A stretch of 64,000 nt of DNA from Marivivens geojensis. Its GTDB lineage: Bacteria > Pseudomonadota > Alphaproteobacteria > Rhodobacterales > Rhodobacteraceae. Positions 43,839 to 52,133 of this stretch are shown here, one piece after another. The position numbers were made by a program, and so were the translations under genes. Under the pieces are notes generated by a model. That model worked only from the letters and a program-made list of their open reading frames with translations. It searched no databases and was not told the DNA's origin. The stretch's first letter is position 1. Every line of letters begins with the position of its first letter. The stretch is taken from the NCBI RefSeq assembly GCF_023540835.1, contig NZ_JALKCU010000008.1:19128-83127 (forward strand). The letters run 5' to 3'.

Positions 43839-43850
43839 GGGAGAGATGAG

Positions 43851-44783
43851 ATGACCCCTTTTGATATTGCACGCTCATATCTGGGCACGACAGAGGGTCC
43901 CGGGATTGAGGATAATCCTGCGATTTTGGAGATGTATGCCAGTGTTGGCCAAGATTGGGTTGAGCATGACAGCGTGGCCTGGTGTGCGGCCTTTGTTGGG
44001 CACTGCCTTGAAAAAGCCGGGATCAAATCGACCAGACGCTTAACCGCTCGATCTTATTTGAGTTGGGGTATTCTTGTTGATGTCTCTGACGCCCAACAGG
44101 GAGATATTGGGATTATCTCAAGAGGCTCGGCCTCATGGCAGGGCCATGTGTTCTTCATTGACCGGATCGAGGGCAATTGGGTGTTTGGGTTGGGCGGCAA
44201 TCAAAGTGATGCCGTAAACATTAAGCGCTATCCTGTCTCAAAGCTTCTTGGGGTCCGACGGGCCGGACAGGTGGAACCTGTGGTGAGCCTTTCGGTCCGA
44301 GATGTTCAGAGCAACTTGCGCGCGCTTGGCTATCATGAGGTGGGAACCATTGATGGCATTCTTGGCCCGCGCACACGCGCTGCTATTTTGGCGTTCCGCG
44401 ATGTGCATGCCATGCCGTTGGTGCCGGTGATCGACGTCGCCCTTGAAGAAGCGCTGGCAGCGGCCTCTCCCCGTGTCATTGATCCTAAACGTTCGGACGG
44501 CGCGCCTGAGGCGAGCCGGATTTTGCGTGCAGTTCACGGTCAGATGGGTCTTGGGGTTCTGGGGCTGGTGGGGGCTTTAAGCGCGCAAGCGGGATCCGCC
44601 TTGGATCGTCTGGAGGAGGTGCAGACCGTTGCGCAAAGGGGTTTGCGTGTTTTTGGGGTTGAGAGCGGCTTTGCTCCGATAGTGCCTTGGCTGAGTGCTT
44701 TGCTCTTTGCAGCTATCCTCATTCTCGCGTGGCGCGCGCGACAGGCCCGCCTGGATGATCATCGGCGGGGTAAAACGCTATGA
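43851..44783 (+). CDS. Endolysin with NlpC/P60-like and peptidoglycan-binding domains
   Basis: A 310-residue lysis enzyme. The N-terminal TIGR02594-like domain holds SVAWCAAFVGHCLEKAG (Cys nucleophile) and WQGHVFFIDRI (His). A PG_binding_1 domain follows (SVRDVQSNLRALGYHEVGTI, DGILGPRTRAAILAF). A C-terminal helix (WLSALLFAAILILAW) would anchor it. ATG 43851 lies after the terminator; the in-frame start at 43797 falls inside it and is rejected. Confidence 0.85.
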   Translation: MTPFDIARSYLGTTEGPGIEDNPAILEMYASVGQDWVEHDSVAWCAAFVGHCLEKAGIKSTRRLTARSYLSWGILVDVSDAQQGDIGIISRGSASWQGHVFFIDRIEGNWVFGLGGNQSDAVNIKRYPVSKLLGVRRAGQVEPVVSLSVRDVQSNLRALGYHEVGTIDGILGPRTRAAILAFRDVHAMPLVPVIDVALEEALAAASPRVIDPKRSDGAPEASRILRAVHGQMGLGVLGLVGALSAQAGSALDRLEEVQTVAQRGLRVFGVESGFAPIVPWLSALLFAAILILAWRARQARLDDHRRGKTL

Positions 44784-45046
44784 GGTTACAAGATCTCAGG
44801 GTGATTTATGGGGTATTGAACCGTCTACGTCTTTGGGGCGCCTGGTTCAGCCTTCTTATCGTGGTCTTTGGTCTGGGGGTCGTGCGCGGCCGAAGAGCGG
44901 CGGCTCAGGCGTATACTCTTGCTCGTGCAGATCAAAAAATTGCTGCGCTAAAAGCCCGGCAAAACGTCTCCGAAACTCTGTCCCATCAGTCTAGCCGCGA
45001 AGTTCATGCGCGTCTCGCAGCCTGGCGCAGAAAGGATGACGGGTAA
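44780..45046 (+). CDS. Inner-membrane spanin-like protein (Rz-like)
   Basis: An 88-residue protein with one N-terminal membrane helix (LWGAWFSLLIVVFGLGVV) and a charged helical C-terminus (RADQKIAALKARQNVSE). It overlaps the endolysin by 4 nt. Order and topology fit an i-spanin. Confidence 0.65.
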   Translation: MRLQDLRVIYGVLNRLRLWGAWFSLLIVVFGLGVVRGRRAAAQAYTLARADQKIAALKARQNVSETLSHQSSREVHARLAAWRRKDDG

Positions 45047-45052
45047 CATGTC

Positions 45053-45304
45053 TTATCTCTCGTAGTAGGCTCGAGAGGTTCGAATGGCCCGGTATTCAAA
45101 ATCTCGGCCAACGCGTTTTTGCACCAAGTTCACGAGGCCCCGCTCGGCTTGGAGGCGGGCACAGTCCATGATCCGCATCGATGGCCGGGCACGGAACGTG
45201 CCGTAAACAAAATGCTCGCGGGCTTTGGCGGTTTTGAGAAACGCCTCAAACTCATCGAAGCCGGCGCGGGTGCCGCGCAGCGCAAGTGTCGCATCTAAAC
45301 TCAT
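45053..45304 (-). CDS. Small leftward phage protein similar to the 7992 gene product
   Basis: An 83-residue protein set against the lysis genes. Its C-terminus (CARLQAERGLVNLVQKRVGR, then DFEYRAIRTSR) matches the C-terminal half of the 7992-8306 product. Unknown function, possibly a regulator or inhibitor. The ATG at 45304 has GAGGACT upstream. Confidence 0.6.
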   Translation of the reverse strand: MSLDATLALRGTRAGFDEFEAFLKTAKAREHFVYGTFRARPSMRIMDCARLQAERGLVNLVQKRVGRDFEYRAIRTSRAYYER

Positions 45305-45394
45305 AAGTCCTCCCCAGAACTTGGCATAACCGTTAGCGCAAAAATCGCTGAGGTCTAGATCCGCCTGTCTTTGGTGCAGCTTTGGAACAGTTTC

Positions 45395-45583
45395 ATGACA
45401 AAATGGCTCTTACTTTGTTCAGTTTTTGTGCAGTCCGCTTGCGCCTATCGTGTCCCCTTGGTGGACTGCGATTGGGTGCAGCCGATCCGGACCCATCAGG
45501 AGGATCACCTTTCTGATGCAACCGCCCGCCAAATCCTCACCCATAACGAAACTGGCGCAGGCTTGTGCGGGTGGCGATCATGA
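45395..45583 (+). CDS. Small lipoprotein, o-spanin-like
   Basis: A 62-residue predicted lipoprotein: MTKWLLLCSVFVQSAC has a lipobox with Cys16. The mature part DCDWVQPIRTHQEDHLSDAT then ARQILTHNE is a recurrent phage motif beside lysis genes. It would pair with the inner-membrane spanin at 44780 to breach the outer membrane. It overlaps the next gene by 4 nt. The longer start at 45371 is less likely. Confidence 0.65.
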   Translation: MTKWLLLCSVFVQSACAYRVPLVDCDWVQPIRTHQEDHLSDATARQILTHNETGAGLCGWRS

Positions 45584-45933
45584 ATTGTTCATCTCTTTGC
45601 GAGGGACCGGTGATTTTGATCGGTTACCCATGGCGATTGCAGATTGAAGCGGCGGCGCCGCTGTTTGAGGCTGAGGCCCGCTATTTTGGGCATCTGCGAA
45701 GGAAGCGGAGCGATCCTGAGGTGCTGACAGATCTCTCAACGGAGGGGGGTGGCATCAGGTGGATCAGTGAAACGGTTTTGGAATTGAACTTGGCTGTAGA
45801 GCAAACAGCGCCGCTCTCACCTGGGCAGGTGGTGATGGATCTGATCCGGCGGGATCTGACACCTGCGGTGCACCTGGGCATTCTCTTGGAGGTCCCTGTG
45901 CAATGGCCCGTGACACGTGGAGATGGGGTATGA
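45580..45933 (+). CDS. Fibre-region structural protein
   Basis: A 117-residue protein with GPVILIGYPWRLQIEAAAPL, IRWISETVLELNLAVEQTAP and VVMDLIRRDLTPAVHLGILL. I associate this pattern with small proteins before the fibre genes, possibly binding the fibre to the tail tip. ATGA overlaps on both sides show tight coupling to the o-spanin-like and collagen-like genes. Confidence 0.6.
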   Translation: MNCSSLCEGPVILIGYPWRLQIEAAAPLFEAEARYFGHLRRKRSDPEVLTDLSTEGGGIRWISETVLELNLAVEQTAPLSPGQVVMDLIRRDLTPAVHLGILLEVPVQWPVTRGDGV

Positions 45934-46136
45934 CCATACGGTCTGAACCTTTGGGACCTATTACGATTATGGCCCCCATCCGCATTGAGGTCGCAACAGG
46001 GCCACTCAGGCTTAAGCTCTTGGGGCAGCCCGGTCCGAGAGGAGCCATCGGCCCGCAGGGCGACAAGGGTGATCCCGGTGAGCCGGGCATCACCATCCTT
46101 CCATCCAATGTGACCTTAAACGGAGGTTTCTTCTGA
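45930..46136 (+). CDS. Small collagen-like fibre protein
   Basis: A 68-residue protein with Gly-X-Y repeats (GQPGPRGAIGPQGDKGDPGE) forming a short triple helix. The beta-rich N-terminus could trimerise. The stop shares one base with the next start. It is likely part of the fibre shaft. Confidence 0.75.
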   Translation: MTIRSEPLGPITIMAPIRIEVATGPLRLKLLGQPGPRGAIGPQGDKGDPGEPGITILPSNVTLNGGFF

Positions 46137-47251
46137 TGGCCAATACCATTCAATTAAAGCGCCGCGCATCAGGGGCGCCGGGCGCGCCCGCTGCTCTCAA
46201 ATCTGGGGAGATGGCCCATAACGAGGTAGATAACACCCTCTACATAGGCACGGGTGATGACGGCGCGGGAAACGCGACCACAGTCACACCCCTCGCGGGT
46301 CGTGGGGCTTATGTCGATCTTGCAGGCACTCAATCGATTGCTGGGGCAAAGACCTTCGCGCTCGTTCCCAAGTCCGCCCAAGACGCAACGGGTGCGACAG
46401 ATCTGATCCGTAAGTCACAATTTGATCTTGGCCTTTCGGAGAAATCCTCTGTCGGCCATGGCCATGCTCTGTCTGATGTCTCAGGCCTAGAAGATGCCTT
46501 GGCGGGTAAGTCTGCGACGGGCCACGGACATGCGATTGCAGATGTGACGGGCCTTCAAACTGCATTGGCTGTCAAAGCACCGCTCAGCTCACCATCCTTG
46601 ACGGGGACACCAACGGCGCCGACGGCTGCGGCTGGCACAAATACAACGCAACTTGCCACGACAGCCTTTGTTCAAGGGGCGATTGCGGGCTTTGGCGCGG
46701 GTGACATGCTGGCTGCCTCCTATGATGCGGATGGGGACGGTAAGGTTGATTCGGCCGAAGTGGCTGATGTGGCGCCTTGGGCGGGCATTACAGGAAAGCC
46801 TACGACCTTCACCCCTGCGGCCCATGGTCATGGGATCTCTGAGATCACCGGCCTTCAAACTGCCTTGAATGCAAAAGCCACTCTTGCCTCCCCCACGCTG
46901 ACGGGCACACCGACCGCTCCGACGGCCGCGCAGGGGACCAACAGCACACAGCTTGCAACAACAGGATTTGTGGCGGCCGCCATTGCCGCGCTGATCGATG
47001 CCGCTCCAGGAGCGCTGAATACGCTGAATGAACTTGCAGCCGCTTTGGGGGATGATCCCAATTTTGCGAGCACGGTGACCAACGGTTTGGCGTCTAAGTT
47101 ACAGGCGTCGCTGAACTTGAGCGACCTGACCAATCTGGCGACGGCGCGGGGCAATTTGGGTCTTGGTTCAATGGCAACGCAAGTGGCAACCGATGTCTCG
47201 ATCACCGGCGGCACGATTGACGGTATTGCTCTTGATGGCGGGACCTTCTGA
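46136..47251 (+). CDS. Tail fibre protein with phage_fiber_2-type repeats
   Basis: A 371-residue fibre protein. The N-terminus (NTIQLKRRASGAPGAPAALK) and GEMAHNEVDNTLYIGTGDDG are a common fibre head. Two long repeats follow, around residues 145-185 and 240-280 (SPSLTGTPTAPTAAAGTN vs SPTLTGTPTAPTAAQGTN). Between them DADGDGKVDSAE (197-208) is a perfect EF-hand-like calcium loop. The end is a repeated helical/beta segment. No chaperone domain. Confidence 0.85.
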   Translation: MANTIQLKRRASGAPGAPAALKSGEMAHNEVDNTLYIGTGDDGAGNATTVTPLAGRGAYVDLAGTQSIAGAKTFALVPKSAQDATGATDLIRKSQFDLGLSEKSSVGHGHALSDVSGLEDALAGKSATGHGHAIADVTGLQTALAVKAPLSSPSLTGTPTAPTAAAGTNTTQLATTAFVQGAIAGFGAGDMLAASYDADGDGKVDSAEVADVAPWAGITGKPTTFTPAAHGHGISEITGLQTALNAKATLASPTLTGTPTAPTAAQGTNSTQLATTGFVAAAIAALIDAAPGALNTLNELAAALGDDPNFASTVTNGLASKLQASLNLSDLTNLATARGNLGLGSMATQVATDVSITGGTIDGIALDGGTF

Positions 47252-47313
47252 GCGCGCTTAAGTCCATGACACTCTTTCCAATCAATAAGTGATGGCAGGT
47301 CAAAGGAGGCCCT

Positions 47314-48060
47314 ATGGCCAGTACAATTACGCATAAGCGCTCCGCAATTGCGGGCAAGGTCCCAACAGTGGCACAGCTTGCCTTGGGGGAGATCGCGATT
47401 AACACCCGCGATGGCAAGATTTACATCAAGCGCGACAATGGGACTGCCCAGGTTCTGGAGATTGGGGCGACTGGACCACAGGGACCAGAAGGACCGCCGG
47501 GCCCGCAGGGGCCTGTAGGACCTTCACAGTTTCCACTTTCGCAGCCCAGCGCCACGAGGGGAGCCGTTTACTTTAATCCCAGTGATGAAAAGCTTTACAT
47601 CTACAACGGCAATTATTGGGCGGGTGTGAAATTTGCCAACCCCTATCTCAATCTGGTCACGGGCACCGCCAACAATATCTTCGCGAACGGTGCCGTACAT
47701 GGGGATGTGGGGATCGGCTACATCGGCACGACCTATGTTCCCCCCTCAACCAGTGAAAACCAAGCCGTTGCCTATCGCTTTACCAATCTTCGAGCGACCG
47801 GGTCGGTTACAGTGACCGGTACGGTCAGCCCGACCAGCAGCACCGTCTCAGGCAATGACCGAGATATTACGATCTATAAGAACGGTGTCGCCATTGCGAG
47901 CGCCGGTGGCCCTTACGGACCTTACAGCACGACCGTTACCACCAGCATTGCGGTCAACGATGTCTTTGAGTGGAAAATCCGTGACGTTTATTGGCGCTAC
48001 TCTGCCAGTGGTGCTCAGGCTGATAACTGTAAGATCACGACCGGGAGCAGTCTCATATGA
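47314..48060 (+). CDS. Tail fibre protein with collagen-like segment
   Basis: A 248-residue fibre. The N-terminus (TITHKRSAIAGKVPTVAQLA, LGEIAINTRDGKIYIKRDNG) is a fibre-attachment module. Gly-X-Y repeats (GATGPQGPEGPPGPQGPVGP) and a beta-rich C-terminal domain follow. AAAGGAGG precedes the ATG. Likely the receptor-binding tip. Confidence 0.82.
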   Translation: MASTITHKRSAIAGKVPTVAQLALGEIAINTRDGKIYIKRDNGTAQVLEIGATGPQGPEGPPGPQGPVGPSQFPLSQPSATRGAVYFNPSDEKLYIYNGNYWAGVKFANPYLNLVTGTANNIFANGAVHGDVGIGYIGTTYVPPSTSENQAVAYRFTNLRATGSVTVTGTVSPTSSTVSGNDRDITIYKNGVAIASAGGPYGPYSTTVTTSIAVNDVFEWKIRDVYWRYSASGAQADNCKITTGSSLI

Positions 48061-48392
48061 TGTATCAATGGACCGACGACACCCACCGTGCTGTTTGCGT
48101 CATCAACGACAGTGTCCCTCTAGAAGATCAGGTGCAGCGTGTTATTACCGATCGGGATCTAGACTGGGCGCAGCTTCCCTTTGAACAGGTGCAGCCGGCG
48201 CAGGTCGAGGACTATCTCCTCCTACAGCGTGTTCGGAAAAAGCGCGACCGGCTACTTCAAGAAAGTGACTGGACGCAACTCAGCGACGCGCCCGTCGATC
48301 GCGATGCTTGGGCGCGCTACAGGCAGGCGCTCAGGGATGTCCCCCAGCAGGAGGGGTTTCCGAGGGATGTTGTTTGGCCGGAGGTCGGGTAG
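48057..48392 (+). CDS. Fibre assembly chaperone-like protein (DUF4376/TAC type)
   Basis: A 111-residue protein with [20 protein letters not shown] and [18 protein letters not shown], the well-known pattern of phage tail fibre assembly proteins. It overlaps the fibre gene by 4 nt. It probably helps fold the fibre upstream. Confidence 0.8.
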   Translation: MMYQWTDDTHRAVCVINDSVPLEDQVQRVITDRDLDWAQLPFEQVQPAQVEDYLLLQRVRKKRDRLLQESDWTQLSDAPVDRDAWARYRQALRDVPQQEGFPRDVVWPEVG

Positions 48393-48420
48393 AGGGCGAA
48401 GAGCCCGAAAGGGGTCCTGC

Positions 48421-48570
48421 ATGTTCCTCGAGGGGGAGTTCTTCAAGCAGAGCTGCGCCAACGAGTTTGCCTTCAATATGGGGATCATGATGGCAGCCAT
48501 CTGGCATTTGACGGTGATGGTGATGCGCACCATCGAATTGACGGTAGGCCAAGAGACTATTGAAATATAG
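48421..48570 (+). CDS. Small hydrophobic protein at the prophage right end
   Basis: A 49-residue reading, [20 protein letters not shown] then a hydrophobic stretch ([18 protein letters not shown]). AAAGGGG lies 6 nt before the ATG, a good ribosome site, so it may be real although short. Unknown function. Confidence 0.45.
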   Translation: MFLEGEFFKQSCANEFAFNMGIMMAAIWHLTVMVMRTIELTVGQETIEI

Positions 48571-48681
48571 CCTTGTGCAGCGAAAATTACGGAGACCCGG
48601 CCAGTTACTGATTTCGATCAATAAGCGAGTGCGCACTCGAGTGCGATTGGCGTGTGTTAAAGTTCTTCTGTTCGGCTAATC

Positions 48682-49569
48682 TCATTTCCCTTCGGCTTTG
48701 CGACCGGAACGGACGTCTGATAGGAGCCGCTTCATTTCTGCGATGCTGTTCTGCTCAGCGCGGCTACGCCGGAGACTTACAGCGGTAGAAAGAATGTCGA
48801 TGACAATCATCGCCGAAATGCGCGAGGCGGTTGGGGTGAAAAGATCTGTGTTTTCGAGTGTCTCCGAGACGATTGAGACGTAGCAATGTTGTAGGAGTGG
48901 GCCGTGGGACCCGGTGATCCCGATCGTTGTCGCTCCACGTTCCCGAGCGACACGTGCGGCACGGACCACTTCGAGTGTCGAGGCGGTGTTAGAGATGGCG
49001 ACTGCAACGTCCCCTTTCCTGAGCATCGCGGCCGCCATGAGCATCTGGTGACCGTCGGTCTGAGCGATGCATGGAACTCCGAAAAGGGGGAACTTCTGTT
49101 GGGCATCCAGTGCAACGATACCAGACGCCCCCAGGCCGAAGAATTCGATTCGTGGCGCCCGAGACAAGGCCTCTACTGCTGCGGCAATGGCCGTGGGGTC
49201 GAGATGAGCGCTCACCCATGCAATATTTGAAAGGTTGAAATCGAATACTTTGCCGATGATCCCATCGAGTTCGTCTGTGGGTGCGATTGCGGAGTGGGAT
49301 GTCGTCCGCGAGAAGGCGAGTGAGCGGGCGAGCTTGACCCGCAGATCGCGGAAACCGTCGCAGCCAATGGCGGCAGCAAAGCGGATCACTGTTGGTTCAC
49401 TGACTTCGGCGGCAGAGGCCAGGCTTGCCAAGGTCATCTCGACCGCCGCTTCGGGCGCCGCCAGTATCGCTTCGCCAACGCGTCGATCGGATTTGCGAAG
49501 CACGGGAAGGCTCCGGGCAATCACCTCGAGAAGGTTGTGCTCAACCACAGTCGTTCGTACCGGTTCCAT
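48682..49569 (-). CDS. RpiR/MurR family transcriptional regulator with SIS domain
   Basis: A 295-residue regulator. The N-terminal HTH (LASLASAAEVSEPTVIRFAA) binds DNA; the C-terminal SIS domain (IEFFGLGASGIVALDAQQKF, AVAISNTASTLEVVRAARVA) binds phosphosugars. The overall order is HexR-like. Start 49569 has AAGGGG 6 nt upstream; ATG 49584 is also possible. It is the first gene outside the prophage and looks like host chromosome. No sugar operon is in view. Confidence 0.9.
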   Translation of the reverse strand: MEPVRTTVVEHNLLEVIARSLPVLRKSDRRVGEAILAAPEAAVEMTLASLASAAEVSEPTVIRFAAAIGCDGFRDLRVKLARSLAFSRTTSHSAIAPTDELDGIIGKVFDFNLSNIAWVSAHLDPTAIAAAVEALSRAPRIEFFGLGASGIVALDAQQKFPLFGVPCIAQTDGHQMLMAAAMLRKGDVAVAISNTASTLEVVRAARVARERGATTIGITGSHGPLLQHCYVSIVSETLENTDLFTPTASRISAMIVIDILSTAVSLRRSRAEQNSIAEMKRLLSDVRSGRKAEGK

Positions 49570-49646
49570 GTCCGTCCCCTTCATCCATCCGGAAGCGTAG
49601 CGCTTCGCCCGGAACCGGCCGCAATATGACCGGTCCAGGTTTATAG

Positions 49647-49944
49647 TTATTGCATATTTGGCCTCTGATCCATTTGTATGATGGCTTCAGGAGCGGGCGG
49701 GCGATAGCCCAATGCGCTGTGTGGTCTCTTTGTATTGTAGTGCTGCCTCCATTTTTCAATGATGATTTGGGCTTCTCGTAGCGTGTAGAAGACTTCGCTA
49801 TTCAAAAGCTCATCACGGAACCTGCCGTTAAAGCTTTCGCAATATCCATTCTCCCACGGGCTTCCAGGTTCGATATAAGCTGTTTTTGCGCCGACAGCCG
49901 TAATCCAATCTCTGACCGCTAGAGCAACGAACTCAGGCCCATAG
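49647..49944 (-). pseudogene. IS3-family transposase fragment, C-terminal
   Basis: The C-terminal 99 residues of an IS3 orfB: GPEFVALAVRDWITAVGAKT, PGSPWENGYCESFNGRFRDE and YNTKRPHSALGYRPP, including the final catalytic Glu region. It ends normally at 49647 but is cut at its N-terminal side, at about GPEFVA, where IS110 sequence begins. No remainder is visible on the other side of IS110. Non-functional. Confidence 0.88.
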
Positions 49945-49970
49945 CACGTTGGGAAGCAGCGCTGTTTTGA

Positions 49971-50073
49971 GGTTATGGCCACGCGCGCAGCCCGCAAATA
50001 GCGAAGCGTGTGGCCATAACCGGTCTCAGGTCTCAACAGTGGTTTTGCATAACCACACTGCTGAGGAGACCGG
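49971..50073 (+). ncRNA. Structured IS110 leader, possible bridge RNA region
   Basis: Two strong hairpins lie directly before the IS110 transposase: a 12-bp stem (49971-49982 with 50010-50021) and an 8-bp stem (50020-50027 with 50066-50073). The second has an inner GTGGTT/AACCAC stem (50039-50044 with 50051-50056). IS110 elements are known to encode a bridge RNA in a non-coding end; this segment is a candidate. The last stem also covers the transposase ribosome site, so it may limit translation. Confidence 0.4.
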
Positions 50074-50075
50074 CT

Positions 50076-51332
50076 ATGACCGCCACCGATATTACCGCTT
50101 CGACCTTGCTAGTCGCCATCGATATTTCCAAGCATCGCCATGAGGTGCTGATCGGCATCCCTGGCAAAAAGCGCCGTCGCCGAATGACGATCCTGAACAC
50201 GCTTGCCGACTTCCAGCGTCTGTCTGCAACCCTTGCCAGCTACGACCTGCCGGTCCGGATAGGGTTCGAAGCGACCGGCAACTACCACCGAACGTTGGCG
50301 CACCATCTCGGCCAGGCCGGGTTCGAGCTTAAGTTGGTCTCGTCGGTCGGCCTGGCCCGCACGCGGGAGGCCCTGCACAACAGCTGGGACAAGAATGACC
50401 CGAAGGACGCACAAGTTATCCTGCACATGCTTGAGATCGGCGCCGTACAATTCTTTCATGATCCGATGGTGGTCGGGACCATTGACATCCAGGAGCTGTC
50501 AAAAACGCACGAGATCGTCTCTCGATCGAAGACCGAGCTGTGGCACCGCATTCTCACCCACTACCTGCCACTGTATTTTCCCGAGGCCGAACGATTTCAC
50601 CGAAGTGCGCGGACGGATTGGTTCCTGGCATTCCTGGAGAAGTACCCATCGCCACACATGATCTCGGCCATGAGCCGCGAGGCCTTCATCGCCGACGCCT
50701 GGGATGTTGTTGGCCGCAAAGTGTCCAAAGAGCAATTACTTTCAGATATTTACGCCACCGCGGTCAACTCTGTTGGATTACCAGTTCATGCGGATTCTGA
50801 CGCAGTGCGCATGTTCCGCCTCGTTCTTGCCGAGGGGCGCAGCCTCGTGCGGCAGCGCGATGTGATCGAGGCACGGGCCGTCGAGTTGTTGTCTGACCTG
50901 CCCGATTATCAGCTGTTGACCACTATTCCCGGCATCGGCCCGATTAACGCGATGACCATTTTGGCCGAAGCAGGCGACCTACGTCGGTTCCGGCATCATC
51001 GACAGTTCTTGAAGTTCTGCGGTATGGACCTCGCAACCGTCCAGTCTGGCATGTTCCGTGGTCAGAGCCGCATCTCGAAGTACGGCAATGCCCGGCTGCG
51101 GCGCACGCTCTGGATGGCCGGCCAGACCGCCGTTCTCAAGCGGACCAACAGCTTCCGGGACAAGTTCGAGAGATACATCTCCAAGGATCGACACAATGCC
51201 CATCTGCGCCGCAAGGCCTATACCGCGATCGCGGCCAAGATGGCGCGCACCGTACACGCCGTGGTCAATCACGGCGAACCCTATCGCCCCTTCTTCGAGG
51301 GGGTGAGCCCAGGCGGAAGGACCTCTCTCTGA
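50076..51332 (+). CDS. IS110-family transposase, intact
   Basis: A 418-residue DEDD recombinase. LVAIDISKHRHEV, GFEATGNYHRTLAHHL and NDPKDAQVI give the acidic RuvC-like active site. The C-terminal Tnp20 part has TIPGIGPINAMTILAEAGD and SGMFRGQSRISKYGNARLR, with the catalytic serine. No stops or shifts, so it may be active. GAGGAG precedes ATG 50076 by about 7 nt. It is inserted next to an IS3 fragment. Confidence 0.93.
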   Translation: MTATDITASTLLVAIDISKHRHEVLIGIPGKKRRRRMTILNTLADFQRLSATLASYDLPVRIGFEATGNYHRTLAHHLGQAGFELKLVSSVGLARTREALHNSWDKNDPKDAQVILHMLEIGAVQFFHDPMVVGTIDIQELSKTHEIVSRSKTELWHRILTHYLPLYFPEAERFHRSARTDWFLAFLEKYPSPHMISAMSREAFIADAWDVVGRKVSKEQLLSDIYATAVNSVGLPVHADSDAVRMFRLVLAEGRSLVRQRDVIEARAVELLSDLPDYQLLTTIPGIGPINAMTILAEAGDLRRFRHHRQFLKFCGMDLATVQSGMFRGQSRISKYGNARLRRTLWMAGQTAVLKRTNSFRDKFERYISKDRHNAHLRRKAYTAIAAKMARTVHAVVNHGEPYRPFFEGVSPGGRTSL

Positions 51333-51610
51333 CGAGCCGTGGAGGCAGCTTGCTGACCTCGTAGATAATGTTCGGGCCTTCTGCTTGGGATTTGGGATCT
51401 CGTATTAAGGACGGTGAGGGCCGCCGAAGCGCGTACCCTGTGTTTGCTATGGAAGAGATCATTTCTTGACGGCAGAGCCTGTCTGGGCAAAATTACCAGG
51501 GCACCCGGAATGCCGGGTGCCCCACGACCTGCTGACCTAAGCAGCCAGATTTTCCCGACATAGGACGTTATCAGAGCGAATGTATGCAGGTGGCCCACGC
51601 AAGATTGGCC

Positions 51611-51754
51611 TTCTCAAGACTCAAAGCCCACCTGAAGCGCATAGAAGTGCGGTCATTCACTGGACTGTTCGAAGCCCTCGGCGAAATCTGCGATCTCTAT
51701 ACACCTCAGGAATGCTGGAATTACTTTTGCAATGCCGGATATGCTTCTACATAA
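51611..51754 (+). pseudogene. IS630-family transposase fragment, C-terminal
   Basis: This frame encodes FSRLKAHLKRIEVRSFTGLF, EALGEICDLYTPQECWNYFC then NAGYAST and a stop, the characteristic IS630 C-terminus. Nothing upstream of about 51590 continues it. A remnant of about 48 residues. Confidence 0.8.
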
Positions 51755-51776
51755 ACTGGAAACGCTTTAATTCGAA

Positions 51777-51926
51777 GAAATCACTGACGGGATTCAGGCC
51801 CGACGAGTAATCAAGGATCGTATAGCATTTTACAACATCGAGCGGCCCCATTCCGCGCTTCATCAGCTAACGCAAAAGGATGCATGTTGGGCGGCTTGGA
51901 AGAGTAGAAAGCAGTATGAAACCTAA
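51777..51926 (+). pseudogene. IS3-family transposase fragment, C-terminal
   Basis: The frame gives EITDGIQARRVIKDRIAFYN, IERPHSALHQLTQKDACWAA then WKSRKQYET and a stop, the end of an IS3 orfB. An IS end with GGCCAGTTCA follows near 51980. It is closely related to the fragment at 61480-61791. The 5' part is missing. Confidence 0.85.
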
Positions 51927-52133
51927 ACCCGATACACTTTAGCATCGCGGCAAACCTATCGAAAAACTGCGGCCAGTTCACTGACCCTAAGTAAGTGTCT
52001 AATTTAAATCTTTTAAATACAGTGTCTTACTTGTATATATATCAAAAAGTGTCACGGGTTTGCTTGGTGGGTAGCCTGTGACGGGGTGGCTTGCCTATAT
52101 TGCGATCAAACATAAATTTGTGGGGTAAAGCTA

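Larger units (their letters stand above)
4208..48570. mobile_element. Integrated tailed prophage with serine recombinase
   Basis: A continuous phage gene set runs from a leftward serine recombinase cassette through replication genes, terminase, head, tail, lysis and fibre genes. Head genes are of lambda type; the distal tail genes resemble the Rhodobacterales gene transfer agent module. Limits are set at the last recombinase-cassette gene and the last fibre-side gene. No convincing att repeat was found. It also carries three toxin-antitoxin pairs, two tRNAs, a nuclease, a bactofilin, an HtpX protease and two inteins. The interrupted terminase raises the question of whether it is still packageable. 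Confidence 0.87.
49945..51580 (+). mobile_element. IS110-family insertion sequence (approximate limits)
   Basis: The unit contains the intact transposase at 50076-51332 with structured non-coding DNA on the left (49945-50075) and about 250 nt on the right. IS110 elements lack clear terminal repeats, so ends are estimated from the broken IS3 gene on the left and the IS630 fragment on the right. Confidence 0.6.

Noticed and set aside
43797..43850. Longer N-terminus of the endolysin
   Set aside because: It would be encoded through a Rho-independent terminator; ATG 43851 fits better.
45930..47560. Possible CRISPR-like repetition in fibre genes
   Set aside because: The repeats are coding Gly-X-Y and fibre repeats, with no fixed repeat-spacer length; no CRISPR array was seen anywhere.
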